A stretch of 64,000 nt of DNA from Caldilineaceae bacterium (GTDB lineage Bacteria > Chloroflexota > Anaerolineae > Caldilineales > Caldilineaceae), in contig JAPKMW010000008.1 of assembly GCA_026645575.1 (NCBI GenBank), positions 1 through 64,000 of the forward strand, in the 5' to 3' direction. Both the position numbers and the translations under genes were made by a program. Below the pieces are notes generated by a model. It made no database searches, had not been told where the DNA came from, and saw only the letters and a list, made by a program, of their open reading frames with translations. Below are positions 49,215 to 59,800 of this stretch, piece after piece (position 1 is the stretch's first letter; every line of letters begins with the position of its first letter).

Positions 49215-51347
49215 TCACTCGTCCCCGCGCAGTTGATACTTGACCATGGGACGCAGCGAATTCGCCAGCCCTGCCGTCAGCGAGACCATGCTAATCATGG
49301 CTGCGTGAAGCAAGTTAAAGTGCCAAAAGAGGGCGCCTACCATGCCCAACCCGCTGAAGCCTAAGACGGTGGCAAAGGTGGTATTGGTGTTCCGGCGAAA
49401 TTCATGGGCAAAGGTAAAGAGCGCGGGCAGGGCTTGTAGGTTGCTGTTGACCAGAATGATCTGGGCGGTATCGACTGCCACTGACGAGGCGCCGCGTAGA
49501 GAGATCGAAACATGCGCTTTCTTCAAGGCAATCGCATCGTTGATGCCATCCCCAATGTAGCAGATAAAGCGTCCTTCTTGCGCCAAACGTTCGATGATGG
49601 CGGCTTTCTGTTCGGGTAAGGTTTCGGCAAAGTAGTGGTCAATCCCCAATTCCGCGGTCAGTTGACGGGTGGGCGCCGTGTGGTCGCCAGAGATGATGTA
49701 GGTGCTGTGAATCCGCTGTTGTTCACGCAAGGTCTGAATCACCTGCTTAACCTCCGGGCGGACGGTGGGCATCAACTCAATGCCGCCGACCACCTGTTCG
49801 TTGCAGGCCACCAGCACCAGCGAGTGACCGCGCCCATATACATCCGCTTCGATCGCATGCAGCGCCGTTGGTATGGTCAACCCAGCCGCCGCCATCAAGC
49901 GACCGCTGCCCACGCGCACGGTCTGCCCCTCAATTTGCACCGTTAAGCCATAGCCGATCTGGTAGGCTGTCTCTTCCACGGCTGGGATGGTCAAGGTGCG
50001 GGCTGCGGCGGCGGTGCGAATGGCGCGGGCAATCGGGTGGTTCTGTTTTTGCTCGGCGGCAGCGGCCAGCCGCAACAGATCGCCTTCGCCAAGCTCAGCT
50101 CTCGTCGCTCCGGGCAAATTGACTTCAGCGTACGTGATCCCTGGACAAAGATGAACGGCGGCGACCGTTGGTTGCTCTTCCGTGAGCGTGCCGGTTTTGT
50201 CAAAGACTAGTGTATCCACCTGGCTCAAGAGATCAAACGCGCGGCCATCCTTGATCAGCACCCCCCGTTGCGAGGCGGCGTTGAGGTAGACCATCATGCT
50301 GAGTGGGCCAAATAGCCCCATGGCGCGGCGAAAGTGCGAACTCATCAAGGTCAGCGCCGCCATTGGCCCCACAAAGAGCAAGGCGACCGCCCCCGCCGCA
50401 AAGGTAGGGAGGACGGTGCTATCGCCCAGTTGATCGGCCCGCAGTTGGATATTTGATTTGTATTCGAGCGTATGGTTGAGGATTTGTCCGATTTGAGCGA
50501 CCGAAGTTTCATTGCCGGCCTTTTCAACCGTAATCTGAATCTGCCCGGCCACAACCATCGTCGCCGCAAAGACCTGTTCGCCGATCTGTTTGTCCACCGG
50601 GCGCGCTTCACCTGTGAGAAACTGCTGGTCAACCGTTGCCACGCCGGCTGTCACCACGCCATCCACGGGAATGATCTCGCCGGCACGAACAGCAATCACC
50701 TGGCCCGTTTGCACCTCATCCAGCGGCACTTCCACCTCGCCTGCTGGCAACACCAACCAGGTGTTTTTGGGCGTCAAGCGAAAGATGTTGACTAGTTTGG
50801 CGCGTGAATCATCGACAACCGTTGCCACCATTTTATCGGCCAGTTGTTGGATGAGCAGCCCAATCGAGCCAAAGGTAAAATAGCCAAAGGCCAACGTGCC
50901 GAGATTGACCGCCGTCCCAATCATTGGCACGCCCACGCGCCGTTGTTGGATCAGGCGCCAGGTGCGGTTCAAGTTGCGTGTAAAGAGGTGGAGAAAGCCA
51001 GGCAGGCTGAGCAATTTGAGCGGCCAATAGACATTGCCGGCGATCGAAAAGCCCAACGTGGCGACGGCAATCACAATATTGCGGTCGGCCTCACGTAACC
51101 GTTTGGCCCGTTCGGCCTTTTCCACCTCGGTCAGCAATTCACCCAACTGTTGCCGCCGCAGCGCTTGGCCGCTTTGGGGCGCCGGTTGGCTGGCGCGTCG
51201 GCGCGGCTGGAATGCTGCTACTTGCGCCTGCACCCATGTTTTCACCGTTGCCGCCAGCGCGCCGCGGTTGGCTTTGCCCAATGGCCGGGCGGGTTCCTGT
51301 GTGTTGAGCAGATCAATGAGCGATTTAAATTTTGCGAGCGCAATCAT
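49215..51347 (-). CDS. P1B-like P-type ATPase lacking the CPC motif
   Basis: A 710-residue membrane pump with the full catalytic machinery: VDQQFLTGEARPVDK (TGE, about 249), VDTLVFDKTGTLTEEQPTV (phosphorylated Asp, about 382), QNHPIARAI (the HP motif of P1B pumps, about 437) and FICYIGDGINDAIALKKAHV (about 602). No N-terminal metal-binding domain is present; residues 1-90 are basic and polar. In the segment where heavy-metal pumps have CPCALxxSTP, this protein has FRRAMGLFGPLSMM, so the metal-binding cysteines are replaced. The substrate is therefore unclear. Its ATG overlaps the NRPS stop (ATGA), so it is co-translated and may export the product or handle an ion linked to it. Confidence 0.88.
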   Translation of the reverse strand: MIALAKFKSLIDLLNTQEPARPLGKANRGALAATVKTWVQAQVAAFQPRRRASQPAPQSGQALRRQQLGELLTEVEKAERAKRLREADRNIVIAVATLGFSIAGNVYWPLKLLSLPGFLHLFTRNLNRTWRLIQQRRVGVPMIGTAVNLGTLAFGYFTFGSIGLLIQQLADKMVATVVDDSRAKLVNIFRLTPKNTWLVLPAGEVEVPLDEVQTGQVIAVRAGEIIPVDGVVTAGVATVDQQFLTGEARPVDKQIGEQVFAATMVVAGQIQITVEKAGNETSVAQIGQILNHTLEYKSNIQLRADQLGDSTVLPTFAAGAVALLFVGPMAALTLMSSHFRRAMGLFGPLSMMVYLNAASQRGVLIKDGRAFDLLSQVDTLVFDKTGTLTEEQPTVAAVHLCPGITYAEVNLPGATRAELGEGDLLRLAAAAEQKQNHPIARAIRTAAAARTLTIPAVEETAYQIGYGLTVQIEGQTVRVGSGRLMAAAGLTIPTALHAIEADVYGRGHSLVLVACNEQVVGGIELMPTVRPEVKQVIQTLREQQRIHSTYIISGDHTAPTRQLTAELGIDHYFAETLPEQKAAIIERLAQEGRFICYIGDGINDAIALKKAHVSISLRGASSVAVDTAQIILVNSNLQALPALFTFAHEFRRNTNTTFATVLGFSGLGMVGALFWHFNLLHAAMISMVSLTAGLANSLRPMVKYQLRGDE

Positions 51348-54300
51348 GCCGGGTTCCTTTCAGCGGTTAGCTGCTGTTGTACTTGGGTCGCCACCTGTTG
51401 GGCAACGGTATTGACATAGGGCGGTAAGAGGAAGGATAGATGCGTGCCGGGAACAAGTTGACAGCTCAGCTGGGTCGGCAAGAAAGCCCGCCACCCCAAC
51501 GCCGGTTCGCCGGTCAAGGGATAGCGCAGGTCATAGTGACCTTGCGTGTAAAAGAAGGTGGCCGGCACGCTGATGGGCGCGGCGGCTGCATAGATGAGTC
51601 GGCTGAGGGCTTGAAAAAGGGCATAATCGGTCGCCAGCTCCTCGGTCGCCAGCATCCCCCAATGGGCGGCGTTCAGGCGTTGGTTCAGGTGGGTGATCTG
51701 CTCGGCAAAGGGGAGCGGGCGCAGCGTCGGTTCATCCATCAGCGCCAGAAACTCGGCCTGTCCCAGCGCTTGGCCCTTCTCTTGGCGCCAGGCCGTACTA
51801 TAGGCGCGATAGAGCAACCAATCGGCGCTGTCCAGGCGCCCCTCCCCGGCGGCGACGTTGGGCGGGCGCCCATCCAACAAGAGGAGATGGGCCACCGTCG
51901 CCCCCTCTGCCTGCAACTGGCGCGCCATCGCCAGCGCAATTTGACAACCCAGCGAGTAGCCGCCCAGCAGATAGGGGCCGGTTGGTTGCACAGTGCGGAT
52001 CGCCGCCACATAGTGCGCGGCCAACGCCTCGACCGTGCGCACCTGCTCCGTGCGGATGGCCGCTTCGTCATTCATGCCGACCGCCTGTAAGCCGTAGAAG
52101 GGCTGATCGCTGCCAAGGGCGCGCGCCAACTGGTAGAAGCTATGCACCGTCCCGTTGACATCATGGACGCAGAAAATGGGTAATTTGCGGCCGCGTGTTT
52201 CAATGGCGACTAGCGGGGACCAACGCGGCGCTGGTCTGTTCGGATGACCATTGTGCGCCGGCGCGACCGGCGCCACCCCCCATTGCTTGCCGTTGTGGGC
52301 GGCAACAAGCGGCCGGCTATACCCCACCTGCTCGGCCAGTTGCCAGGTCGGCTCGCCGATAAAGTCTTCGGTGTAATGTTCGCGCCAGCGTTCCGCCGCA
52401 TTGGCATCCACCTGGCGATGCGTGTGGAACTTGGGGTCCCCCAGCATCTTCGAGACGGCATAGATGCCGTCGGTCATGCGTTTTTCTTTGTCAGCATAGG
52501 GTTCGGCCATGGTTGAGGCAAAGGGCAGCCCCAGGAAGGTACAGATTTCCTGCGTGGTGCGATAGGGATCGGCCACCAACGCTTCATACTTCACCCGCTG
52601 TTGGCGTGCCGCTGGAATTTCTTGTAGGAAGGCCAGAATATTCTGATGTGAAACCGTCCAGACCAGTTCGGCCAACTGGCGTGGGGTGAAGGCATGGCTC
52701 TGGCGGAAGAAGACCTGATCCGTGCGCGCTTCCTCAAAGGAGCGAATCATCGCCGCCGGATGACGCAGGAGATGGATATAGTGAACCTCGTCAAAATAGG
52801 CCTCGGCCCGTCGTAACGTCGCTGGGTCGAGGGCATAGATCGGCGTCTTGTCCACCAACAGGCGGTTGGCGCCCACCCAATCCTGTAATTGTGCGTAAAA
52901 ATTCGGCATCGGCAAGTTGGCGCTTTCCAGCTTGCTCAACAACGCTTTGGCTCTGTCGGCATCGCAACCCTGTAACTCCATCATGGCCCGCAGCAAGCCT
53001 TCCCGGCGGAAGCTAAAGCGCCCTTCCAGTTCGTGGGCGCGGTCGCCCATGCTGGCAAAGCCCAACAAATCCAGCTCCGGCGGCGAGAATAACTGGGGAT
53101 GCCCACCCAACATGACGCGGAAGAGGGTCGAACCAGAGCGTGGCGCTGATAGCACAAAGATCGCTTTGCGATTTTTCCGATTGACCGGCGCCGCAAGGGG
53201 CGGCAAGGAAGGAATCAAGCGGCGGAACGCGGTTAACATGGCGACATCGACTTTGGTGGTCGTGGTCGCCAGATCCTCGGGCGCCACCTTCGCCCCAGTG
53301 AGCCGCGCCACCGCTGTCGGGTAGTGCTGTTGCAAATAGGCTGCCAGTTGGGCCAGCGTTGGCGCATCAAAGAGCGCCACGACATAGAGTACTTCGCCAA
53401 ACTGCTGCTGCAAGTTATTGATCAGAATTGCCCCGCGAATCGAATCGCCGCCGATCTCAAAGAAGTTGTCATGCCGTCCCACCTGGTTCACCTTCAAGAC
53501 CCGCTGCCACTCTTTCGCCAGATAGCGTTCCAAAGGCGTTTGCGGTTCAACAAACCCCACCGCCGGCGTCACCCTCTCTTCCTGTGGCGATGGCAACGCC
53601 TTGCGGTCAATCTTACCATTCAAGGTCAAGGGCATACCATCCAGGAAAACAAAGAAGGCGGGAACCATGTACTCCGGCAGCTTGCCCTTGAGATAGTCGC
53701 GTAGGGCTGCCAACGGGATCGGGCTGTTGTCACGCTCCTTGTCACCCTGTCTCCTTGTCTCCTTGTCTGCCACGATATAGGCTACCAAATGCTTAAAGGT
53801 CTGCTCCGCGGCATCCTCCTGCACGGTGACCAGACATTCGCACACAGCGGGGTGTTGCAGGAGGGCGGCTTCGATCTCGCCCAGTTCAATGCGGAAGCCG
53901 CGCAGCTTGACCTGGAAGTCGAGCCGACCCAGAAATTCGATATTGCCATCGGGTAGGTAGCGGGCGCGATCGCCGGTTTTGTAGAGGCGCGCCCCCGGTT
54001 CAGCGACAAAGGGATTCTGTTTGAACGCCGCTGCTGTGCGTTCGGCATCATGCAGATAGCCACGCCCCACCCCAATGCCGCCGATCCAGAGTTCGCCAGG
54101 GACGCCAATCGGCAAGGGTTGCATCTGTGGATCGAGAATGTAGGCCAACAGATTGACCACCGGTCGCCCAATCGGCGTGTAGATCAGGGTCGCCGGCAAC
54201 GGCTGACGGATGGGATAGTGGGTCACATCATCCGAACATTCAGTCGGGCCATAGGCGTTGACCAACGGGATGTGCGGGTAGAAGTGCAACCACTGGTTGG

Positions 54301-56842
54301 CAAGTTGGGGCGGCAATGCTTCACCAGTGGGGATGAGCCAACGCAACGCTTGTAACGGATAGCGCAGACTGGCGATCCCCGATATAGCACCCTCCCCGCT
54401 CCCTACGCTTGTCGAAGGTTGGAGAGGGGTAGGGTGGGGTGTCGCAATGGCATCCAGCAGCGCCCGCATAAGCGATGGCACCGTTTCCCAGATCGTAATC
54501 GCATCGCTCTGCACCCGTTCTAGCAGGAGCGTCGGGTTGAGCGCCACCTCGTCGCCATAGATCTGCACTGTGCCGCCCACCAGCAACGCGGCCAGAAATT
54601 GCCAGACGGAGATGTCAAAGGATTGGGGCGCTGTCTGGGCAATGCGGTCGGCGGCGGTCAGTTCCAGATCGCGCACCTTGGCGTAAAGGTGATTCAACAT
54701 ACCGCGCTGTTCGACCATCGCGCCCTTGGGCAACCCAGTGGAGCCGGAGGTGAAGATGACATAGGCCAAGTGCGCCGGCGTCGGGCGGTTGGGCGGATTT
54801 GTCGTAACCCCAGCTTGGGCCAGACTCTCTTCCAAAGGCAGCACCGGAATGGCGGTTGGTAACGCTTCCTGGAGCAGAGGTGTTAATTCCGCCGCTACCA
54901 AGACCACAGCCGCACGGCTCTGGATCAGCACCTGACGCAGCCGGTCGGCGGGGTTGCGCGGATCGAGGGGCAGATAGACGCCGCCGGCTTTGAAGATCGC
55001 CAACATGGCCGTGAGGAAATCGAGGTTGCGCCGGGCGAGCAATGGCACAATCGCTTCGCTTGCCCCCGCCCTTCCTCCGACCCCAATGCCTTGCGCGACG
55101 AGCCGGTGCGCCAACTGATTGGCGCGTTGGTTCAGTTCCGCATAAGTCAAGGACTGATTACCGGCAACCGCGGCGATAGCGTCAGGTGTGCGCATAACCT
55201 GTTCTTCAAAGTGTTCATGGAAACAGCGGTCCAGCGGCAGGTCGGCGGCAGTCTGATTCCAATCAACCAATAGGGCCTGGCGTTCAGCGGCGCTCAACAA
55301 AGGCAGGCGCGCAACCGGCGTCAGCGGGTTGGCGACGATGCCGGTCAGCAAGCTCTGCCAATGCTCGGCCATGCGCGCCATGGTGGCGGCAGCGAAGAGA
55401 TCGGTGCTGTAGGCGAGATTGACCTGGAGTGTGTCGCCTACTTCCCAAACCATCAGGTTGAGGTCAAAGCGGGCGATCGCCCAATCCAGGTGGAGCAGGC
55501 TGGCGTCAATTCCCGGCAGGGTGAAACTGAACTGTTGATCCGCGCCGGGATGAAAGGCAAAACGTACCTGCGCCAACGGGTTGCGACTGAGGTCGCGCGG
55601 CAGATGGAGTTCGTTGATCAACTGGTCGAAGGGATACTCTTGGTTGGCATATGCCTCGGTTGCGGTCTGACGCAAGTGGCGCAGCAGCGTTTGAAAGCTC
55701 ATTTCCTCGCTAATCCGGCTGCGATAGATCAGGTTGTTGAGAAAGAGACCAATCAACGGCTCGGTTTCCAACCGGTTGCGCCCGGCAATCGACGCACCGA
55801 CCAGGATGTCGTTCTGTCCACTGTAACGATAGAGTAAGGTCTGCCAGGCGGCGAGCAGGGTGATAAAGAGCGTACAATCTTCCTGCTTGCTCAGGGCGCG
55901 CAGCCCGTCGTTGAGGGTTGCCGATAGGGTAAAGTGGTGTGTTGCTCCCTCATTGCTCTGTACCGGCGGGCGCGGGTGATCGGTGGGCAGATCAAGCGAC
56001 GGGGGGCTTTGCAGTTGCTGCACCCAATAGTCGCGTTGCGCCAGGGCCGCCGCACGCTGCACCCATTGGCGTTGCCATACAGTATAGTCGGCATATTGGA
56101 TTGCCAACGGGGGCAGGGGTGACGGTTGGCCCTGGCTAAAGGCGGTATAAAGCATTTCCAATTCGCGTAGGAGCAGGTTGATCGACCAGCCATCACCAAC
56201 GATGTGATGGACTGTGAGTAAGAGGGCGTGGTCAGTCGGCCCCAGCTGGAGCAAGGTGGCGCGCAAGAGCAGATCGTGGGCCAGGTCAAAAGGGTGCTGC
56301 GCTTCCGCTTGGGCCAGCCGCTGCACCGTCGCCGCTTGTTCAGGCGCAGCCACCGTGGTTAGATCAACCTGGGTCAGGGTGAAGCGGGCCGGGTTGATCT
56401 GCTGGACAAGGCGGTTGGCCTCATGTTGATCGCCGCTTTCAGCCGTCAGGACAAAGGTCGTGCGCAGGCTTTCGTGCCGTTCGACAATGGTTTGCAGGCT
56501 CTTTTCCAGTGCGGCAACCACCAACGGTCCTTGTAAGCGCAGCGCGGTCGGCATGTTATACCCGGCGTTGTTCCCCTGGTATTGGCTGGCGAACCAAAGC
56601 CGCTCCTGGGCAAAGGAGAGGGGCAGCGGCGCGCGACGTGACGCCAGCGGAATTGCGTCGGTGGGCGCTGCGGCGCTCTGCAAAAAATGGAGCAGTTCGG
56701 CCTTACGCGTCTTGAGTTCGGCCAAGAGCGCGGGGGTCAGCGTCCCCGCCGGCGCACGATAGGCGAGATAGCCGCCCTCATCTTGCCAGATTTTGATGCC
56801 AAGCTGATGAAGTTGGCGGAGAAAATCGGTGATCGATCTCAT
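51344..56842 (-). CDS. NRPS terminal protein: docking-C-A-PCP-sulfotransferase-TE
   Basis: An 1832-residue protein. A TubC-type docking domain (1-55, FLRQLHQLGIKIWQDEGGYL) is followed by a condensation domain (about 75-500, VHHIVGDGWS at 214). The adenylation domain is about 530-1030 (FTSGSTGLPKGAM at 700, YKTGDRARYLPDG). By hand alignment its pocket residues are D-I-W-L-I-T-A-D-D; I cannot assign the amino acid. A carrier domain has FEIGGDSIRG (about 1134). The sulfotransferase (about 1225-1520) has the PAPS loop LSAPRSGSTLFRVMLGGHP, LLVDKTPIYALDP and KRMTDG, closely like CurM. The thioesterase (about 1550-1825) has GGYSLGCQIALAMA. The last two domains suggest product release through sulfation of a beta-hydroxyl, then hydrolysis and possibly decarboxylation. 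Two low-complexity inserts lie in and after the A domain. ATGA overlaps on both sides. Confidence 0.93.
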   Translation of the reverse strand: MRSITDFLRQLHQLGIKIWQDEGGYLAYRAPAGTLTPALLAELKTRKAELLHFLQSAAAPTDAIPLASRRAPLPLSFAQERLWFASQYQGNNAGYNMPTALRLQGPLVVAALEKSLQTIVERHESLRTTFVLTAESGDQHEANRLVQQINPARFTLTQVDLTTVAAPEQAATVQRLAQAEAQHPFDLAHDLLLRATLLQLGPTDHALLLTVHHIVGDGWSINLLLRELEMLYTAFSQGQPSPLPPLAIQYADYTVWQRQWVQRAAALAQRDYWVQQLQSPPSLDLPTDHPRPPVQSNEGATHHFTLSATLNDGLRALSKQEDCTLFITLLAAWQTLLYRYSGQNDILVGASIAGRNRLETEPLIGLFLNNLIYRSRISEEMSFQTLLRHLRQTATEAYANQEYPFDQLINELHLPRDLSRNPLAQVRFAFHPGADQQFSFTLPGIDASLLHLDWAIARFDLNLMVWEVGDTLQVNLAYSTDLFAAATMARMAEHWQSLLTGIVANPLTPVARLPLLSAAERQALLVDWNQTAADLPLDRCFHEHFEEQVMRTPDAIAAVAGNQSLTYAELNQRANQLAHRLVAQGIGVGGRAGASEAIVPLLARRNLDFLTAMLAIFKAGGVYLPLDPRNPADRLRQVLIQSRAAVVLVAAELTPLLQEALPTAIPVLPLEESLAQAGVTTNPPNRPTPAHLAYVIFTSGSTGLPKGAMVEQRGMLNHLYAKVRDLELTAADRIAQTAPQSFDISVWQFLAALLVGGTVQIYGDEVALNPTLLLERVQSDAITIWETVPSLMRALLDAIATPHPTPLQPSTSVGSGEGAISGIASLRYPLQALRWLIPTGEALPPQLANQWLHFYPHIPLVNAYGPTECSDDVTHYPIRQPLPATLIYTPIGRPVVNLLAYILDPQMQPLPIGVPGELWIGGIGVGRGYLHDAERTAAAFKQNPFVAEPGARLYKTGDRARYLPDGNIEFLGRLDFQVKLRGFRIELGEIEAALLQHPAVCECLVTVQEDAAEQTFKHLVAYIVADKETRRQGDKERDNSPIPLAALRDYLKGKLPEYMVPAFFVFLDGMPLTLNGKIDRKALPSPQEERVTPAVGFVEPQTPLERYLAKEWQRVLKVNQVGRHDNFFEIGGDSIRGAILINNLQQQFGEVLYVVALFDAPTLAQLAAYLQQHYPTAVARLTGAKVAPEDLATTTTKVDVAMLTAFRRLIPSLPPLAAPVNRKNRKAIFVLSAPRSGSTLFRVMLGGHPQLFSPPELDLLGFASMGDRAHELEGRFSFRREGLLRAMMELQGCDADRAKALLSKLESANLPMPNFYAQLQDWVGANRLLVDKTPIYALDPATLRRAEAYFDEVHYIHLLRHPAAMIRSFEEARTDQVFFRQSHAFTPRQLAELVWTVSHQNILAFLQEIPAARQQRVKYEALVADPYRTTQEICTFLGLPFASTMAEPYADKEKRMTDGIYAVSKMLGDPKFHTHRQVDANAAERWREHYTEDFIGEPTWQLAEQVGYSRPLVAAHNGKQWGVAPVAPAHNGHPNRPAPRWSPLVAIETRGRKLPIFCVHDVNGTVHSFYQLARALGSDQPFYGLQAVGMNDEAAIRTEQVRTVEALAAHYVAAIRTVQPTGPYLLGGYSLGCQIALAMARQLQAEGATVAHLLLLDGRPPNVAAGEGRLDSADWLLYRAYSTAWRQEKGQALGQAEFLALMDEPTLRPLPFAEQITHLNQRLNAAHWGMLATEELATDYALFQALSRLIYAAAAPISVPATFFYTQGHYDLRYPLTGEPALGWRAFLPTQLSCQLVPGTHLSFLLPPYVNTVAQQVATQVQQQLTAERNPA
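53734..53770 (-). repeat. CTTGTCTC-type tandem insertion in the terminal NRPS
   Basis: Tandem CTTGTC/CCTTGTCTC units are translated as DKETRRQGDKERDNSP, between VAYIVA and PIPLAALRDYL in the A-domain C-terminal subdomain. It uses the same word family as the element at 22819-22885. Confidence 0.6.
54389..54441 (-). repeat. GC-rich palindromic insertion in the terminal NRPS
   Basis: CACCCTCCCCGCTCC on the left pairs with GGAGAGGGGTAGGGTGGGGTG on the right. It is translated as TPHPTPLQPSTSVGSGEG inside the A domain, between RALLDAI and LRYPLQALRWLIPTGEAL. Confidence 0.65.
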
Positions 56843-59800
56843 AATCTTCCTTCCGTATAGGTTGTTGCCTCTGCTACCGGCGTTTCATCACGCTGCAACC
56901 ATTGCACCGTCTCGGCATAATCAGCCAGATCGGCAATGGTCGGTGTTTCAAAGAACCGGCGTAAGGGCAGATCCACACCCAATGTTTGGCGGATGCGGGA
57001 AGCAACTTGCGTTGCGAGGAGGGAATGACCGCCTAGGGCAAAGAAATTATCATGCACACCGATACGTTCGCTACCAAGCAGCAATGACCAAATGTCAGCC
57101 AGGGTGCGTTCTGTGGCGGTGCGCGGCGCAACAAAGTGCGTCGCCTGCGCGCTGTGGTTGATACTCGGCGCCGGCAGCGCCTTGCGGTCGATCTTGCCAT
57201 TGGGCGTCAAGGGGAAGGCATCCAGCAGGACAAAGGCGCCAGGAATCATATAATCCGGCAACCGCTCTTGGAGATGGTTGCGCAAAGCAGGCGCGAGTGC
57301 GCGATGGCGCTTGCCCAACAAAGGATTGTTGGTATAGGGAGTGTTCATCTGGCCGGGGGGCGGCGCTGGTGAGAGATGCCAGTTGTCGGCGTGACTGCGC
57401 GCTGCTGTGGCTTGGTACTCTGCCTGACGGCTTACGAACAAAGCATCAAAACAAGCCGGCTGGCTGGACCAGGTGAGATGTGCCTCCAGGGAAAGTTGGT
57501 CAGCCAGTTGCCAGAGGTGGGCCGGGTCAAGCGCAGCAGCTTGTTGGTTCAAGTGCGTGCGCAACTCGCCCACTGTCTGAACCGTTGGTTGGGTCAAAGC
57601 AGCCAACGTCGCCAGTGCGTGCTGGACTCTGGCGTTGGGAATGTTGCGCACGAGTAAGCTGTCAGGCTTGTCTCTCTGCAAACGCGCATGCAACTGAGGC
57701 AAACTGGCAAGCTCGCGCCAATCGATAGCTGGTAGTGAGACAGGGGGCGCCGATTGCGCTGTATCGGCCCCTTCACCAATCTGTAAACAGACTTGATAGC
57801 GAAAACGGGTTAACTCATTGTGGCAGTGACCTTGTTTCAAGCGCACGGTCACCTGGTGAATCCGTGGCAGGCGTTTGGGCAGGTCATAGAAGAAGGCTGG
57901 GTCAACCAGCAACTCTTCCTCATCTTGCAGGCGTTGTTGGATGCGGCGGTGCAACTCCTGGAGTGCAAGGGTATCATCGGCTTGGTAGAGTTGCACAGAG
58001 GCATGGTAGGCGTCCAGCAAACGGTAGTTGCGCACATCGCCTACATAGAGCGTGCCGCCAGGTTTGAGTAAACGTACCGCCCCTGCCAACACCCGTAGCA
58101 GATAGTCGACACCGGGGAAATACTGGACAATTGAATTGAGAATGACACAGTCGAAGCTCCCCTCGCGCAGACCGTGAAAGTCGTCGGCCATGCGTTGCTC
58201 AAGGTGTACATGCGCCAACCGCGCATCGGCGGCGCACAAGCGGGCCACATGGGCAAGGGCTTGCTGTGAATAGTCCACACCCCAATACACTGTACACTCC
58301 GCTGCCAGGCGCGCTAATAACAGACCTGCGCCACAGCCGATCTCTATTACACGTTCTGGTTGTAAGCGGCGAATCTCGGCCACCGTCTGTTCGACCCACT
58401 CCACCATTTCGGCTTCAGGAATGGGCTGCCCGGTGTAACTGCTGTTCCAGCCAGTCAGATTGAGGGTCAGCTCACCTTGTGCCGCTGGTTGGCTGTAGGA
58501 AGCTTCGTAAAGATTTTGCCAAGTAGTGATATGTTCGTTTTGCGTTGCTGCATCAGCTTGGGCGGCGACCACATAGGCCACCAGTTGTTTCGTGCCAACC
58601 TGCTCTTCTCTGGCGACAACGGCGGCTTCTTGCACAGCCGGATGTTGGTTCAAGACTGCTTCAATCTCGCCCAACTCGATGCGGAAACCACGCAGCTTGA
58701 CTTGGTGGTCGCTGCGCCCCAGAAACTCGATGTTCCCATCGGGAAGCCAGCGCGCCAGGTCGCCACTTTTGTATAGACGACCTGCGCCAAAGGGGTTGGC
58801 AATGAAGCGCTCGGCGGTCAGTTTGGGGCGATGCAAATAGCCACGCGCAATGCCCGCACCGCCGATATACATCTCCCCCACCATGCCAATCGGCACGGGT
58901 TGTTGCGTTTGGTCGAGCAGATAGATCTGCACATTTGGCAGCGGACGGCCAATCGGCACGATAGTTCCCTGCCAGTCGGCAGGGAAGCGATAGAGCGTAC
59001 TCCAGACGGTCCCCTCGGTGGGGCCATATTCGTTGTACAGGGTAATCGCTGGCAAGAGCGCGGCCTGTTGTGACAGCAAGGTCGGCGGACAGGGTTCGCC
59101 GGCGACAATGGCTACTTGTAAAGAGGCCAGGTGGGCCGGATGACTATAACGCAACAAGAGGGTATAGAGCGACGGCAAGGCTAATAGGTGCGTAATCTGA
59201 TAATGGTCGATTAGGGCTGCCAACTGCGCTAGATCCTTTTCGTCATCGGCCTTGGGTAAGACCAACGTCCCTCCTTGGCAGAGGGACCAGAAGATGCCGG
59301 CGACCGAACTATCAAAGGCGAAAGACGAGAGGAGGAGAAAGCGCACGACAGGCTGTGGATAAAGGTGAAAACGCGCGGTGGTTGAATGAACCAGATTTTG
59401 ATGCGTCACCATTACCCCCTTGGCGCGTCCCGTGGAACCGGAGGTATAAATCACATAGGCCAGATTTGTCGGCGCCGTTTGCGTTTGTGGGTTCTGGGTA
59501 AATTGCTCAAGCCGTTGTGTATCCAGGGTATCGACCCTGATGATATGGTCGATCTCTCCTACCATAGGCTGTGCTGTCGTAAGCGTGGATTGTGTGAGCA
59601 GAATCATGGCCTTGCTGTCGGTGAACAGATAACGAATGCGCTCTGGCGGATAGGTCGGGTCAATGGGGACATAGGCGCCCCCCGCCTTGAGTACAGCCAG
59701 TAAAGCCACCACCATCTCGATGGAACGTTCCATGACCACCGCCACTAGTGTGTCGGCTTTCACCCCCAGGTCGATCAGGTGGTGGGCCAGTTGATTGGCG

